64,000 nt of DNA from an uncultured Clostridia bacterium (GCA_945829235.1 CALZUA010000004.1:1-64000); one strand, 5' to 3'. Shown: positions 9,406 to 18,539, counted from the stretch's first letter. Notes: generated from the letters alone by a model not told the origin. Program-made: numbers and translations.

Positions 9406-11163
9406 TCACTTTTTTCTTTTTGCGATAATCATCACACCCGCCGCGCAGACAGCGGTAAAGATTGCCATATTAACGGGAACGCCGGTCGAAGGATTTTCGG
9501 GTTCAACATCGGATTTTGCCGAGTTTCTCGAAAACGTGCCGAGCATTGCAATGAAATCCTCGCGGAACTGCTCATTTCCGGTATTGTTATAAACGCAGGC
9601 AAATTCGATGAAAGTGTTGTCGTCAAGCGGATACGCCGCGATAGTGGTCTTGAAGGCACCATTTTCATCGACAACAACATCTGCGAGATAATACTCCTTG
9701 CCGTCCGCGTCGGTTTTTACGGTAAATGAGTGTTCGCCCGTGACCTTTTCGGTTTCCGATTTCAAAATTTCGGGATACTTTTCACCGTCAACAATTGCAA
9801 TAGACAGATTTCCTTCGGGGAAGCCGTCCGATTTCATTAAAACGTATCTTTTCAAGCCTTCAAATTCGGCTGTTTCGGAATTGTCTGCGGCAATCATCGA
9901 GCACGGGCTGTCAACGCTGAATTTCGCTTTTTCTCCGTCAAAGACAATTCTTGTCGCGGGTGCAGAATACTTGCCGAGCGCGTCCGTTTCGGTAACGTAC
10001 TGCTTTTCATCGGGTTCATCGGGATTTACAACGCTTCTTGAGAAAGAGCTGAGCATTGATACAATGCTATCGTGGGATTTTTCAATAACCGAGTGAGTGC
10101 CGTTAACGCTGACGGATAACCAGTTTTCCTCGTCTATCGGGTAAATTCCCAAAAGCGTATCGTGGCAAGTCCCGCTATTTATAAAAAGATGATATTCAAC
10201 AATCGAACATTCAATGCCGTCAAGGTCGTTTGTCGTAATAATCGTGAATTCGTCACCCTCGCTCAAGGGGTATTTTTTCCACCTTTCCATTTCACCCGCA
10301 TAGCCCGTCTTACTTTTGTACAGGTTGCTTTGGATAAACAAAGTGTCGCTTTGACCGTAGAACAGCTTCCAAGTGGTCGATTCATCGTCAATAATTTCGG
10401 GCTGACCATCGGCAAGCGTCATCGAAAGCTCCTCGGGAATATCCAAGCTGAACTGTGCAAGCCCGCTGTCATAGCTTATCCGCTTTGCCGCCAAAGAATA
10501 CTCTCCGAGCGCGCCTGTTTCGATAAGGCGTGCTTCTCCGGCTTCGGGCGTTTCTTCGATAATTTCCCAGTTCAGCGAACCAAACAGCTCAAATGCTTTT
10601 TCTTTGCTCTCGGCGGTGTTGTGTTCACCGTCAAACATCGCGGTGATATAGATTTCATAACCGCTTTTATCGCGGGATATCGCGTAATAGGCTATCTCGG
10701 GGTTTTCCGTGCCGTACAAATACTGCGAAAAGATGTGAATATCCTGCCCGCTTTTCGCCTTTAAAATGCTGAGATAGTCGGTTGCTGTTTCGCCGGTTTT
10801 TTTCTGCTCTTGACACTTGGCAATCATATATTCAACTGATATTCCGTTGTTCATTGAACACGAAAGCTCTACCGTACCGAGCGCGCTGAAATTCCCTGTC
10901 GTATAGCTGATAAAATGCCTGTCATTATCACTTGACTCGCTTAAGAACGAGAACTCATCTCCGAACGGCTTGTTCATTATGCTGAGCTTGATCCAGTCCG
11001 TGTTAACGGTGAAATACTGCTCGTCTTTTTCACTTGCTGTATCAAGTGTAACGGTTTCGGTTAAATCGGGTTTGGTTTGTTCCGCGAAAGCAACGCTTGA
11101 TGCTGAAAACAAAATTGCCGCCGAAACGACTACTGCCGAGAGCGATTTTAGTGGTTTAAACAT
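9406..11163 (-). CDS. Secreted repeat-containing surface protein with C-terminal NPSTG-like sorting signal
   Basis: Signal peptide MFKPLKSLSAVVVSAAILFSASSVAFAEQ; internal repeats (GEYSLAAKRISYDSGLAQFSLDIPE / GKYSAPATRIVFDGEKAKFSVDSP); C-term NPSTGVPVNMAIFTAVCAAGVMIIAKRKK. Confidence 0.8.
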   Translation of the reverse strand: MFKPLKSLSAVVVSAAILFSASSVAFAEQTKPDLTETVTLDTASEKDEQYFTVNTDWIKLSIMNKPFGDEFSFLSESSDNDRHFISYTTGNFSALGTVELSCSMNNGISVEYMIAKCQEQKKTGETATDYLSILKAKSGQDIHIFSQYLYGTENPEIAYYAISRDKSGYEIYITAMFDGEHNTAESKEKAFELFGSLNWEIIEETPEAGEARLIETGALGEYSLAAKRISYDSGLAQFSLDIPEELSMTLADGQPEIIDDESTTWKLFYGQSDTLFIQSNLYKSKTGYAGEMERWKKYPLSEGDEFTIITTNDLDGIECSIVEYHLFINSGTCHDTLLGIYPIDEENWLSVSVNGTHSVIEKSHDSIVSMLSSFSRSVVNPDEPDEKQYVTETDALGKYSAPATRIVFDGEKAKFSVDSPCSMIAADNSETAEFEGLKRYVLMKSDGFPEGNLSIAIVDGEKYPEILKSETEKVTGEHSFTVKTDADGKEYYLADVVVDENGAFKTTIAAYPLDDNTFIEFACVYNNTGNEQFREDFIAMLGTFSRNSAKSDVEPENPSTGVPVNMAIFTAVCAAGVMIIAKRKK

Positions 11164-11188
11164 AGTTTTCTCCCTTCAAAAATAAAAA

Positions 11189-11433
11189 CGCCCTCCTGCC
11201 TGACGCAAGAGGGCGAAAAACCGCTGTACCACCTCAATTTACGGGATTTCTCCCGCCTTTTGACAGCTTTAACGGGCTTACCCGTGCAGAACTACTCGGC
11301 CTTGCTTTTGCCCTGCCGCTCGGGGAGGTAATTCACCCGCAAGTCCCGCCGTTTCACACCAACCAACGGCTCTCTGAAAGGGATTGTTCGCAGATTACTT
11401 TGTTCCCGTCAACGCTTTGAGATATCGAAATAT
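11189..11433 (-). ncRNA. T-box leader (complete Stem I), upstream of surface protein/MP/tyrS
   Basis: Minus strand: AGTA, AGAGAG, GGTTGGTGTGAAACGG, GTGAATTACC...GAGC specifier region, T-box TGAGGTGGTACAGCGG, terminator CGCCCTC...GAGGGCG-TTTTT at 11189-11215. Confidence 0.88.
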
Positions 11434-11439
11434 ATGAGC

Positions 11440-11468
11440 ATTATAACATAGATTTTCGCGTTTGTCAA
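11440..11468 (-). promoter_or_regulatory. Sigma-A-type promoter of T-box 1 (TTGACA-17-TATAAT)
   Basis: Minus-strand TTGACA at 11463-11468, TATAAT at 11440-11445, 17-bp spacer. Confidence 0.85.
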
Positions 11469-11496
11469 GAGCTTTTTACAGTGAGTCGGCGATTTC
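11446..11496 (-). repeat. Duplication scar: copy of promoter region plus last codons of DAHP synthase
   Basis: About 46/51 positions match 14101-14150 (one gap); minus strand still reads EIADSL* vs EIADLL* at the aroF end. Confidence 0.85.
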
Positions 11497-11524
11497 AAAA
11501 AACTCGCTGTTGAACAAGTGGGAA

Positions 11525-13090
11525 TTATTTGAAACGGAAGCTCTTGAGCGACTTTGTTACCATCGGCAAAAGCTCATCAGCGTTGTCAGCCCAAAGGGTG
11601 CAGTGAATTCTGACAAATTCGGTATCGGACAGCTTGTAGAAGCCGTAAACATAAACCGTCCGATGATTGCTTTCAATCTTTCCGGTGTTCGCAAAACGCA
11701 GAACATATATCTCGGACTTAATGCCCGTATCCGCGCTGATATCGGTTACGGTGTGGCTTTCGCCCTCGATGTTAAAGATACTTTCCTCGGAGTAAAGCCG
11801 TTTGTTCCACATATTGTTTCCGCAACAGTACTGTATATCATAATAAATATCATCGCTTCCGTTGCAAATCATCAAAGCACGGGTGCTGTATTCGTCCCAA
11901 TCGAACAGGGAGGAGTTCTTATAAGGATAAGGAGTGACGCAGGTTGGAAGAAGCAAGCTGAACTGCGGCGTGTTGCTGTTGTACACATAGTTTACAAGCT
12001 CAATTTTACTCTCTGTACTTGTATCGGGGAAGTCGGTGCGTTCTTTGGCGGGAGCAAAAGCCTCCTGCGAGAGCTTGCCCTTCCACTCGAACGTTTTCAG
12101 GCTGTCAAGGCATTGCGCGATAAGTTTATCATCGGACATACCGTCAACGCTGTAAGCCAAGCTCAGCATCTCGTTGTTGCTTATTTTAATCTGAAGAATA
12201 AGCGATGTGCCTGAACCTCTGCCGCGTGACGATTCATCGATATCGAATTTGTACAGCTTCGCCTGCGAACCGTTTGCAAGACCGTAATCAAGCTCGGTGG
12301 TTTTCTGATACTTTTCGGGCGCGTAAATCATCTTAGCCCACGCGTCACATTCCTTTTGCCACAAATCCTCGCCGTAAATATAGCTTGCGCTGAAATAAGG
12401 GTTTGTGCCCGTTTGGGAGTGGGCGATTTTTCGGCAGATTGAGTCGCCGTTCTCTTGCGCGCTTCCGTCCACTGTCTGCGAAAGGTTAACGGTTTTCGGC
12501 AATGTTATGGAGAACTCCGGCAAGCTTATACCGTAATTTCGTGAAAATTCCTCGCCCGTGAAACAAATCTCGTGAGCATACTCCTCAACGTCATATCCCC
12601 ACGCCTTGAGCCACTCGTACCTGTCAACAAGCATATACGCGCCGCCTGCGCTGATATCGGCAGACACAGTGCAGGATTTTTCGTCAAGCTGAGTTTTTAT
12701 CTCTCGGTAAACAGAGTTGTTCTCGTCATACCACAAGAAAAGCAGATTTTCCGGCGGAACGCTGTTCATATTGTTTTTGTCGTAAGTAAACGTGATAGAA
12801 GCGCCGTCAAATTCGTTCGCCGTGACTTCAACGGGACAACTAAAAAGCCCGACAACGTCCGTGTGCAGAATGTGAACACCGTACAGATTGTGCAGACGCG
12901 CGTTATCTGCGCCGTTCACGGTCGCTTTGAGAACCTGAGGTTTGTCGCTTTTGCTGAGGTCAAGGGTGTAGCTGTCGCTTACAATGACTTCTTGTCTGCC
13001 GGTTGAAGGAAAAATATCGAAATCTCCAAAACCATCGAAACCGCCGAATATAGATTTGATTAGTATAAAATAGAAAAACAATAGCTTCAT
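11525..13090 (-). CDS. Secreted/surface protein of unknown function related to the neighbouring T-box-controlled proteins
   Basis: 521-aa ORF, hydrophobic N-terminus, SD GAAAGGAGG upstream; shares modules with 585- and 257-aa proteins. Confidence 0.75.
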   Translation of the reverse strand: MKLLFFYFILIKSIFGGFDGFGDFDIFPSTGRQEVIVSDSYTLDLSKSDKPQVLKATVNGADNARLHNLYGVHILHTDVVGLFSCPVEVTANEFDGASITFTYDKNNMNSVPPENLLFLWYDENNSVYREIKTQLDEKSCTVSADISAGGAYMLVDRYEWLKAWGYDVEEYAHEICFTGEEFSRNYGISLPEFSITLPKTVNLSQTVDGSAQENGDSICRKIAHSQTGTNPYFSASYIYGEDLWQKECDAWAKMIYAPEKYQKTTELDYGLANGSQAKLYKFDIDESSRGRGSGTSLILQIKISNNEMLSLAYSVDGMSDDKLIAQCLDSLKTFEWKGKLSQEAFAPAKERTDFPDTSTESKIELVNYVYNSNTPQFSLLLPTCVTPYPYKNSSLFDWDEYSTRALMICNGSDDIYYDIQYCCGNNMWNKRLYSEESIFNIEGESHTVTDISADTGIKSEIYVLRFANTGKIESNHRTVYVYGFYKLSDTEFVRIHCTLWADNADELLPMVTKSLKSFRFK

Positions 13091-13116
13091 ATTATCCTCC
13101 TTTCAAGCAAAAAGCT

Positions 13117-13890
13117 TTACTTTACCTTTTTTGCGATAATCATAACCCCAGCCGCGCCGACAGCCGTTAAAATTGCGGCTGTATAGTAAACTCCTGTTGC
13201 GGGAGAATCAGAATTTGTTTCTTTGAAATCACTTGTTTCGGGCTTGGTGATATCGGCGGTTTTTCTCGGGTTTCTTGAAAACGAGCCGAGCATTGATATA
13301 AAACTTTCGCGGTATTTTTCGATATCGGTGTGTTTGCCGCTGACGTTGACGGTTATCCACTCATCTTCGTTAAGCGGGTAAAGTCCGACAACCGAATCAA
13401 GACAAATCCCATCATCCGACTCACAATGAAAATCTATAACCCAAAATTCACAACCATCGGAGTCGTTTGCCGTTGTACGATTACGCGTTGTTGTCATACC
13501 GAATAATTCATCGTTTACGGGAGAGTTTTCCAGCTCCTCCCGTACTTTTGCATAACCGCCTTGCTTTTTGAGCAGACTGCCTTCAATTCCGATTGTGTCG
13601 TTTTCTTCGAGAATTACTCCATAGAACAGTTGCCAAGTTGTCGGGTCATCGCCGTTTGTTTTGGGCTGATTGTCGTAAATTCCCGGCGAAAACACCTCGG
13701 GAATATCCAAGCTGAACTTCGCCGGCTCGCTTTCATAGCTTATCCGCTTTGCAGGCGCGGAATAGCTTCCGAGCGCGGTGGTTTCGGTTAAAGCGGGTTC
13801 GGGTTGTTCCGCAAAAGCGGAGCTTGCTGTGGTTAATGAGATTGTTGCTGAGATGACGAGTGCCGAGAGGGATTTGATTGGTTTGAACAT
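13117..13890 (-). CDS. Secreted surface protein with C-terminal SPATG-like sorting signal, paralogue of 9406-11163
   Basis: MFKPIKSLSALVISATISLTTASSAFAEQ; GSYSAPAKRISYESEPAKFSLDIPE; C-term SPATGVYYTAAILTAVGAAGVMIIAKKVK. Confidence 0.8.
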   Translation of the reverse strand: MFKPIKSLSALVISATISLTTASSAFAEQPEPALTETTALGSYSAPAKRISYESEPAKFSLDIPEVFSPGIYDNQPKTNGDDPTTWQLFYGVILEENDTIGIEGSLLKKQGGYAKVREELENSPVNDELFGMTTTRNRTTANDSDGCEFWVIDFHCESDDGICLDSVVGLYPLNEDEWITVNVSGKHTDIEKYRESFISMLGSFSRNPRKTADITKPETSDFKETNSDSPATGVYYTAAILTAVGAAGVMIIAKKVK

Positions 13891-13916
13891 AATTCTACTC
13901 CTTTACTAAAAATAAA

Positions 13917-14088
13917 CGCCCCCTGCAAAAGCAGAGGGCGAAAAACCGCTGTACCACCTCAATTTACGGGAATTCCCCCGCCTTTGAACAGCTTTAACGG
14001 GCTTACCCGTGCAGAACGGATTCGGGCTGTACCGCACAACTAACGGCTAACGCCATTGTTCCCGTCAACGCTTTGAGATATTGTTATA
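13917..14088 (-). ncRNA. T-box-like leader with shortened/degenerate Stem I
   Basis: Same 5' block (ATATCTCAAAGCGTTGACGGGAACAA), same Stem III (ACGGGTAAGCCCGTTAAAGC) and T-box (TTGAGGTGGTACAGCGG), terminator hairpin 13917-13940; AGTA/AGAGAG/GAA Stem I elements missing. Confidence 0.8.
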
Positions 14089-14094
14089 TACCAA

Positions 14095-14123
14095 ATTATA
14101 ACATAGATTTAAGCGTTTGTCAA
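14095..14123 (-). promoter_or_regulatory. Promoter of T-box 2 (TTGACA-17-TATAAT)
   Basis: Minus-strand TTGACA 14118-14123, TATAAT 14095-14100. Confidence 0.85.
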
Positions 14124-14129
14124 GAGCTT

Positions 14130-15161
14130 TTACAGCAAGTCGGCGATTTCGAGAATGAGCTTCTCGCTCTTTTCCCAGCCGAGGCACGGGTCGGTGATGG
14201 ACTTGCCGTAAACGCCCTCCTCGATTTTCTGCGCGCCGTCCTCGATGTAGCTCTCAATCATCAAGCCCTTGACCATCTTTCCAACACTGTCGGGCGAGTG
14301 ACGCATCGAGTGCAGAACCTCTTTGGCAATGCGGATTTGCTCGAGATAGAGCTTGCCGGAATTTGAGTGGTTTGTGTCAACGATAATTGCGGGATTTTTG
14401 AGTCCCTTTTCCTGATACAGGTCGCAACAAAGCTTCAAATCCTCGAAATGGTAGTTCGGGATAGTCTGACCGTGCTTGTTCTGAGCACCGCGGAGGATTG
14501 CGTGAGCAAGCGGGTTTCCGTCCGAAACAACCTCCCAGCCGCGGTAGATGAACGTGTGTTTTGCCTGAGCCGCCTGAATTGAGTTGAACATAACCGAAAG
14601 CGTGCCGCTGGTGGGATTTTTCATACCCACGGGACATTCCATACCCGAAGCGACAAGGCGGTGCTGTTGGTCCTCAACGGAGCGTGCGCCGATTGCCACA
14701 TAAGACAGCAAATCCGAGAGGTAGCGATAGTTTTCGGTGTAAAGCATTTCATCGGCGCAGGTGAGGTGCGTTTCCCTGATTGCGCGCGCGTGGAGCTCAC
14801 GGATTTTGATGATGCCCTCAAGCATATCCTCGGGCTTTGCGGGGTCGGGCTGGTGGAGCATACCCTTGTAGCCCATACCGTTTGTGCGCGGTTTACCCGT
14901 GTAAATTCTCGGGATAATCACAAGCTTGTCCTTAACCTGCTCGTTTACGCGCGCAAGCCTGTTGATGTAATCCATAACGGAGTCCTCGTTGTCCGCAGAG
15001 CAAGGACCGATGATGAGGATAAACTTGTTGGATTTTCCCGAAAGAACATCGGCGATTTCGCGGTCACGTTCGGCTTTTACAGCCTTGATTTCATCGGACA
15101 GCGGGTACATTTCCTTTATTTCCTTCGGAATGGGAAGCTTCCTGTTGAACGTCATTGACAT
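14130..15161 (-). CDS. aroF: 3-deoxy-7-phosphoheptulonate synthase (class I DAHP synthase)
   Basis: LIIGPCSADNEDSVMDYINRLA, RIYTGKPRTNGMGYKGMLHQPD, GARSVEDQQHR, GMKNPTSGTLSVMFNSIQAAQA. Confidence 0.95.
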   Translation of the reverse strand: MSMTFNRKLPIPKEIKEMYPLSDEIKAVKAERDREIADVLSGKSNKFILIIGPCSADNEDSVMDYINRLARVNEQVKDKLVIIPRIYTGKPRTNGMGYKGMLHQPDPAKPEDMLEGIIKIRELHARAIRETHLTCADEMLYTENYRYLSDLLSYVAIGARSVEDQQHRLVASGMECPVGMKNPTSGTLSVMFNSIQAAQAKHTFIYRGWEVVSDGNPLAHAILRGAQNKHGQTIPNYHFEDLKLCCDLYQEKGLKNPAIIVDTNHSNSGKLYLEQIRIAKEVLHSMRHSPDSVGKMVKGLMIESYIEDGAQKIEEGVYGKSITDPCLGWEKSEKLILEIADLL

Positions 15162-15252
15162 AATTTTTCTCCTTTTGACAGACTTTTCTGTCGGTTAAAA
15201 TTAACGCATTTTTCAGCGCTTTGCTCTATTATAACATAAAAGCATTAAATTG

Positions 15253-15708
15253 TCAAGAGGTAGTTTGAGGGTGATTTTTTCGATAAGCGAGAAAGCTCTC
15301 CAAAATAATCGCGGCGGCGGCTTGGTCGAGAACTTCCTTGCGCTTTTTGCCGCGGCGGTTGTTCTCGTTCATAATGTTGATAGCGGAAACGGTTGTCGAG
15401 CGCTCGTCCCACATTTCCACGGGGAGATTTGTGAGAGCTTTGAGCTTCTCCGCGAAGGTGTGGCACTTCTCGGAGCGTTCACCGCGCGTTCCGTTCATAT
15501 TCACGGGGTCGCCGACAACCAGCATTTCCGCTTTGTTCTCCAACGCAAGCTGAGCAACTTTTTCCGCGCATTTATCGAAATTCTTCTCAAACACGGTTGC
15601 AAGCGGCGAAGCGAGAATTTCCCCCTTGTCGCACATCGCAAGACCTGTTCTGCTGTCGCCGAAATCAACTGCCATAATTTTCATAAAAAATCCCCCTTTT
15701 GGACACAC
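15253..15708 (-). CDS. ruvX: Putative pre-16S rRNA nuclease / Holliday junction resolvase YqgF-RuvX
   Basis: MAVDFGDSRTGLAMCD, VVGDPVNMNGTRGERSE, WDERSTTVSA, LDQAAAAIILESFL. Confidence 0.93.
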   Translation of the reverse strand: MCPKGGFFMKIMAVDFGDSRTGLAMCDKGEILASPLATVFEKNFDKCAEKVAQLALENKAEMLVVGDPVNMNGTRGERSEKCHTFAEKLKALTNLPVEMWDERSTTVSAINIMNENNRRGKKRKEVLDQAAAAIILESFLAYRKNHPQTTS

Positions 15709-15800
15709 TTATTATATTATAACAGAACGGTTTGTTTTTGTCAAGAAAAAATTTTCCTCAAACCACTTGCAAAAGGACAGATGTTGTGCTATAATATGTA

Positions 15801-16532
15801 ATGTATATCAAAATGTACTTGTTGCATTTTAGTTTTCGGGAGGCAGTTTTGAAAGGCCCATTATTTTATCTTATCGATTTTTTCAGAGGCATACAGCCGA
15901 TTGAGATGTTTATTATCTCGGTTTTCGGCGTGCTTGCGTTTTTGTTTATTTGTATCCCCGTACACGAGTGCGCGCACGCGTTTGTCGCAAAGCGGCTCGG
16001 CGATGACACGGCGGAGCGGCAGGGCAGACTTACGCTGAACCCGCTCGCGCACATCGACCTTATGGGTACGATTATGATGTTTGTGTGCAGTATCGGCTGG
16101 GCAAAACCCACGCCGGTTGACCTGCGCCGTTGCAACAAAGTGAAGATAAGAACGGCAAATCTGCTGGTTTCAGCGGCGGGTCCGCTCTCGAACCTCATAA
16201 TGGCGTTTATCTTTATGATAATTTTCAGACTGATTTGTATGTTCGGTAGCGGCAATGTTATGGCGCAGATTGCATTGTTTGTGTATTATATCGCGAATCT
16301 GAACGCGTTTCTTGCCGTGTTCAACCTTATCCCCGTGCCGCCGTTTGACGGATATCACATTCTCGCGAGCTTTCTTCCCGCAAAGGCGCTCGTTTTCTTC
16401 GAGCGAAACGGGCAGATAATCAACCTTATTCTGATGATACTGCTTATTTCGGGCTACGCGTCGATTCCGATAAGCTGGCTGTCCGGCAAGATTATGGAAT
16501 TTTTCGGTTTCGCCACAAGCTTTATCAGGTAA
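15801..16532 (+). CDS. Site-2 protease family protein (M50)
   Basis: CIPVHECAHAFVAKRLGDDTAERQGRLTLNPLAHIDLMGT, NLIPVPPFDGYHIL. Confidence 0.92.
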   Translation: MYIKMYLLHFSFREAVLKGPLFYLIDFFRGIQPIEMFIISVFGVLAFLFICIPVHECAHAFVAKRLGDDTAERQGRLTLNPLAHIDLMGTIMMFVCSIGWAKPTPVDLRRCNKVKIRTANLLVSAAGPLSNLIMAFIFMIIFRLICMFGSGNVMAQIALFVYYIANLNAFLAVFNLIPVPPFDGYHILASFLPAKALVFFERNGQIINLILMILLISGYASIPISWLSGKIMEFFGFATSFIR

Positions 16533-16536
16533 AACA

Positions 16537-17268
16537 ATGACCGAACTTAATTTTAAGCTGGAAAACCTCGAGTTTGAAGGGCCGCTTGACCTTATGCTTT
16601 TGTTGATACAAAAGCACAAGCTGAATATTCAGGATATTGAAATAACGGTGCTTCTCGACCAGTTTTTGTTGTACCTCGAGCGAATGACCGAGGAGGACAT
16701 TGAGGTTACCGCGGAATTTCTGGACGCGGCGGCTCGGCTTGTGCTGATAAAATCGGCGGCGCTTCTCCCGCGCGATGAAGCCGAGAAGATGAAAAAGGAG
16801 CTTCAGGGCGCGCTTATCGAGTACGCGCTTTGCAAGACGATGGCGGAGAAGCTGAAAAAGCGCTGGGTTGGGGACGCGGTTTACGTTCGGCAACCGGTTG
16901 AGATTGAGGTGGACGCGGCTTATCACGGCGTTCATCAGCCCGAGGAAATCCCGTTTGCTTACAGCGCGGTTTCAAAGCGTGCGAAGATGAAATCGGAAAC
17001 CCCGCGTTCGCTGGCACCGATTGTGGCGAAGAGCTATGTCACGGTGTACACGGGAGTTGTGATTGTGCTGAAAAGCCTGCTCACGCGGCAGAAGGTTACG
17101 CTCGCCGAGATTTACAAAGGACGTCCGCGCTCGTACAGAGTGTCGATATTTCTGGCGGTGCTGGAGCTGTCGAAGGCGGGGAGAATTGTTATCTCCGAGG
17201 ACGGCGAGAGCGTTTCACTGCGGGAACAAAACGCCCCGAGAACCGATAAAAGGCAGGTGCTTTTATGA
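16537..17268 (+). CDS. scpA: Segregation and condensation protein A
   Basis: FEGPLDLMLLLIQKHKLNIQDIEI; followed by scpB. Confidence 0.95.
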   Translation: MTELNFKLENLEFEGPLDLMLLLIQKHKLNIQDIEITVLLDQFLLYLERMTEEDIEVTAEFLDAAARLVLIKSAALLPRDEAEKMKKELQGALIEYALCKTMAEKLKKRWVGDAVYVRQPVEIEVDAAYHGVHQPEEIPFAYSAVSKRAKMKSETPRSLAPIVAKSYVTVYTGVVIVLKSLLTRQKVTLAEIYKGRPRSYRVSIFLAVLELSKAGRIVISEDGESVSLREQNAPRTDKRQVLL

Positions 17269-17846
17269 AATTCAGCGAGAGAATGGCGGCGGTTGAGGCG
17301 GTGCTTTTTGCATCGGGAGAACCGATTGAGCTTGAGAAAATCGCGGGTGCTTGCGAGATGGATAAAGACGAGGTTATCCGCATTATAGAGCGCTTGAACG
17401 ACCGTTACAAGGAACAGGAGAGCGCGTTTGAAATAGGAAAGCTCGGCGGGAGCTATCAGATGATGACAAGAGCGCGGTTTGCGCGTTACATAAAGGCGGC
17501 GGCGGAAACGCGAAAGCAGGCTCCGCTTACGCAGGCGGCGCTGGAGGTGCTGGCGATTGTCGCGTATAACCAGCCCGTGACGAGAGGATTTATCGACCAA
17601 GTTCGCGGCGTGGACAGCGGCGGCGTTGTCAAGAGCCTTACTGAGCGAAATCTGCTTGAGGAGCACGGGCGCTTGAACGACGTCCCCGGCAGACCTATCG
17701 CCTACCGCACCACCGAGAACTTTCTGCGGTGCTTCGGCTTGAACAGCTTGGACGGTTTGCCGCCGATACCGAACAGCGCCGACCAAATTGATTTTGAAGA
17801 ATACGAGGAAATGCTCTCGGAGAACAATGAGTTGCCCGAGGGGTGA
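17265..17846 (+). CDS. scpB: Segregation and condensation protein B
   Basis: AAVEAVLFASGEPIELEKIA, LTQAALEVLAIVAYNQPVTRGFIDQVRGVDSGGVVKSLTERNLLEEHGR, GRPIAYRTTENFLRCFGL. Confidence 0.95.
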   Translation: MKFSERMAAVEAVLFASGEPIELEKIAGACEMDKDEVIRIIERLNDRYKEQESAFEIGKLGGSYQMMTRARFARYIKAAAETRKQAPLTQAALEVLAIVAYNQPVTRGFIDQVRGVDSGGVVKSLTERNLLEEHGRLNDVPGRPIAYRTTENFLRCFGLNSLDGLPPIPNSADQIDFEEYEEMLSENNELPEG

Positions 17847-17870
17847 GGATTTGCAGTTTGCCGAGGGGGT

Positions 17871-18539
17871 GTGGCTTTGGGTTGGATAATTGCAGGCTCG
17901 ATTTTTGTGTTTATTTTGCTGTTGACGCTCGGCAGGGTGAAGATAATTTTCGATTATAAAGAGGATTTGATTTTAAAGGTAAAATATATGTTTTTCCCGC
18001 TGGTGACAATCCCCGCGACCAAACCAAAAAAGGAAAAACCGCCTAAGAAGGACAAAAAATCCAAGAAAAAAACCGATGCTGAAACCGCTGAGGATAAACC
18101 CGAGGACGAAAAGCCCGAGGAGAAAAAGCCGAAGAAAAAGATATCGCTCACGGATATTTTGGAGGTTGCGAAGCTCGCGCTGGACAGCCTCGGAAAGCCA
18201 CTTAAGAGAATACTCAAGCGCACGGTTTTCGCGCACCTTGCGCTGAGGATAAGTTGCGGCGGCGAGGATGCGGCAAAAACCGCAATTAAGTTCGGGTTGG
18301 TGAACCTTGCCGTGGGGAACGCGCTCGGTTGGCTCGACACGTTTTTCACGCTGAAAACGCCCGACGACATCAACGTTACCGCGGATTTTCAGAGCGAGGA
18401 AACCAAAATAGACTGCTACTGCGAAATCAGCTTGGTTCTCGCGGCGGCGCTTGCGTTTGTGTTCACGTTTATCGGCAGGGCGATAAAGTACTATTTCACG
18501 CACAACCGCACAAGAGCGGCTATCAGAAATCTTGTTTAA
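17871..18539 (+). CDS. DUF2953-like membrane-anchored protein with Lys-rich linker (GTG start)
   Basis: N-term TM, KPKKEKPPKKDKKSKKK linker; gene neighbour of gerW as in other sporeformers. Confidence 0.6.
   Translation: MALGWIIAGSIFVFILLLTLGRVKIIFDYKEDLILKVKYMFFPLVTIPATKPKKEKPPKKDKKSKKKTDAETAEDKPEDEKPEEKKPKKKISLTDILEVAKLALDSLGKPLKRILKRTVFAHLALRISCGGEDAAKTAIKFGLVNLAVGNALGWLDTFFTLKTPDDINVTADFQSEETKIDCYCEISLVLAAALAFVFTFIGRAIKYYFTHNRTRAAIRNLV

Noticed and set aside
11161-14130. Prophage or transposon explanation for the duplicated surface-protein/T-box locus
   Set aside because: No integrase, transposase or terminal repeats found; aroF-tail remnant points to tandem segmental duplication instead.
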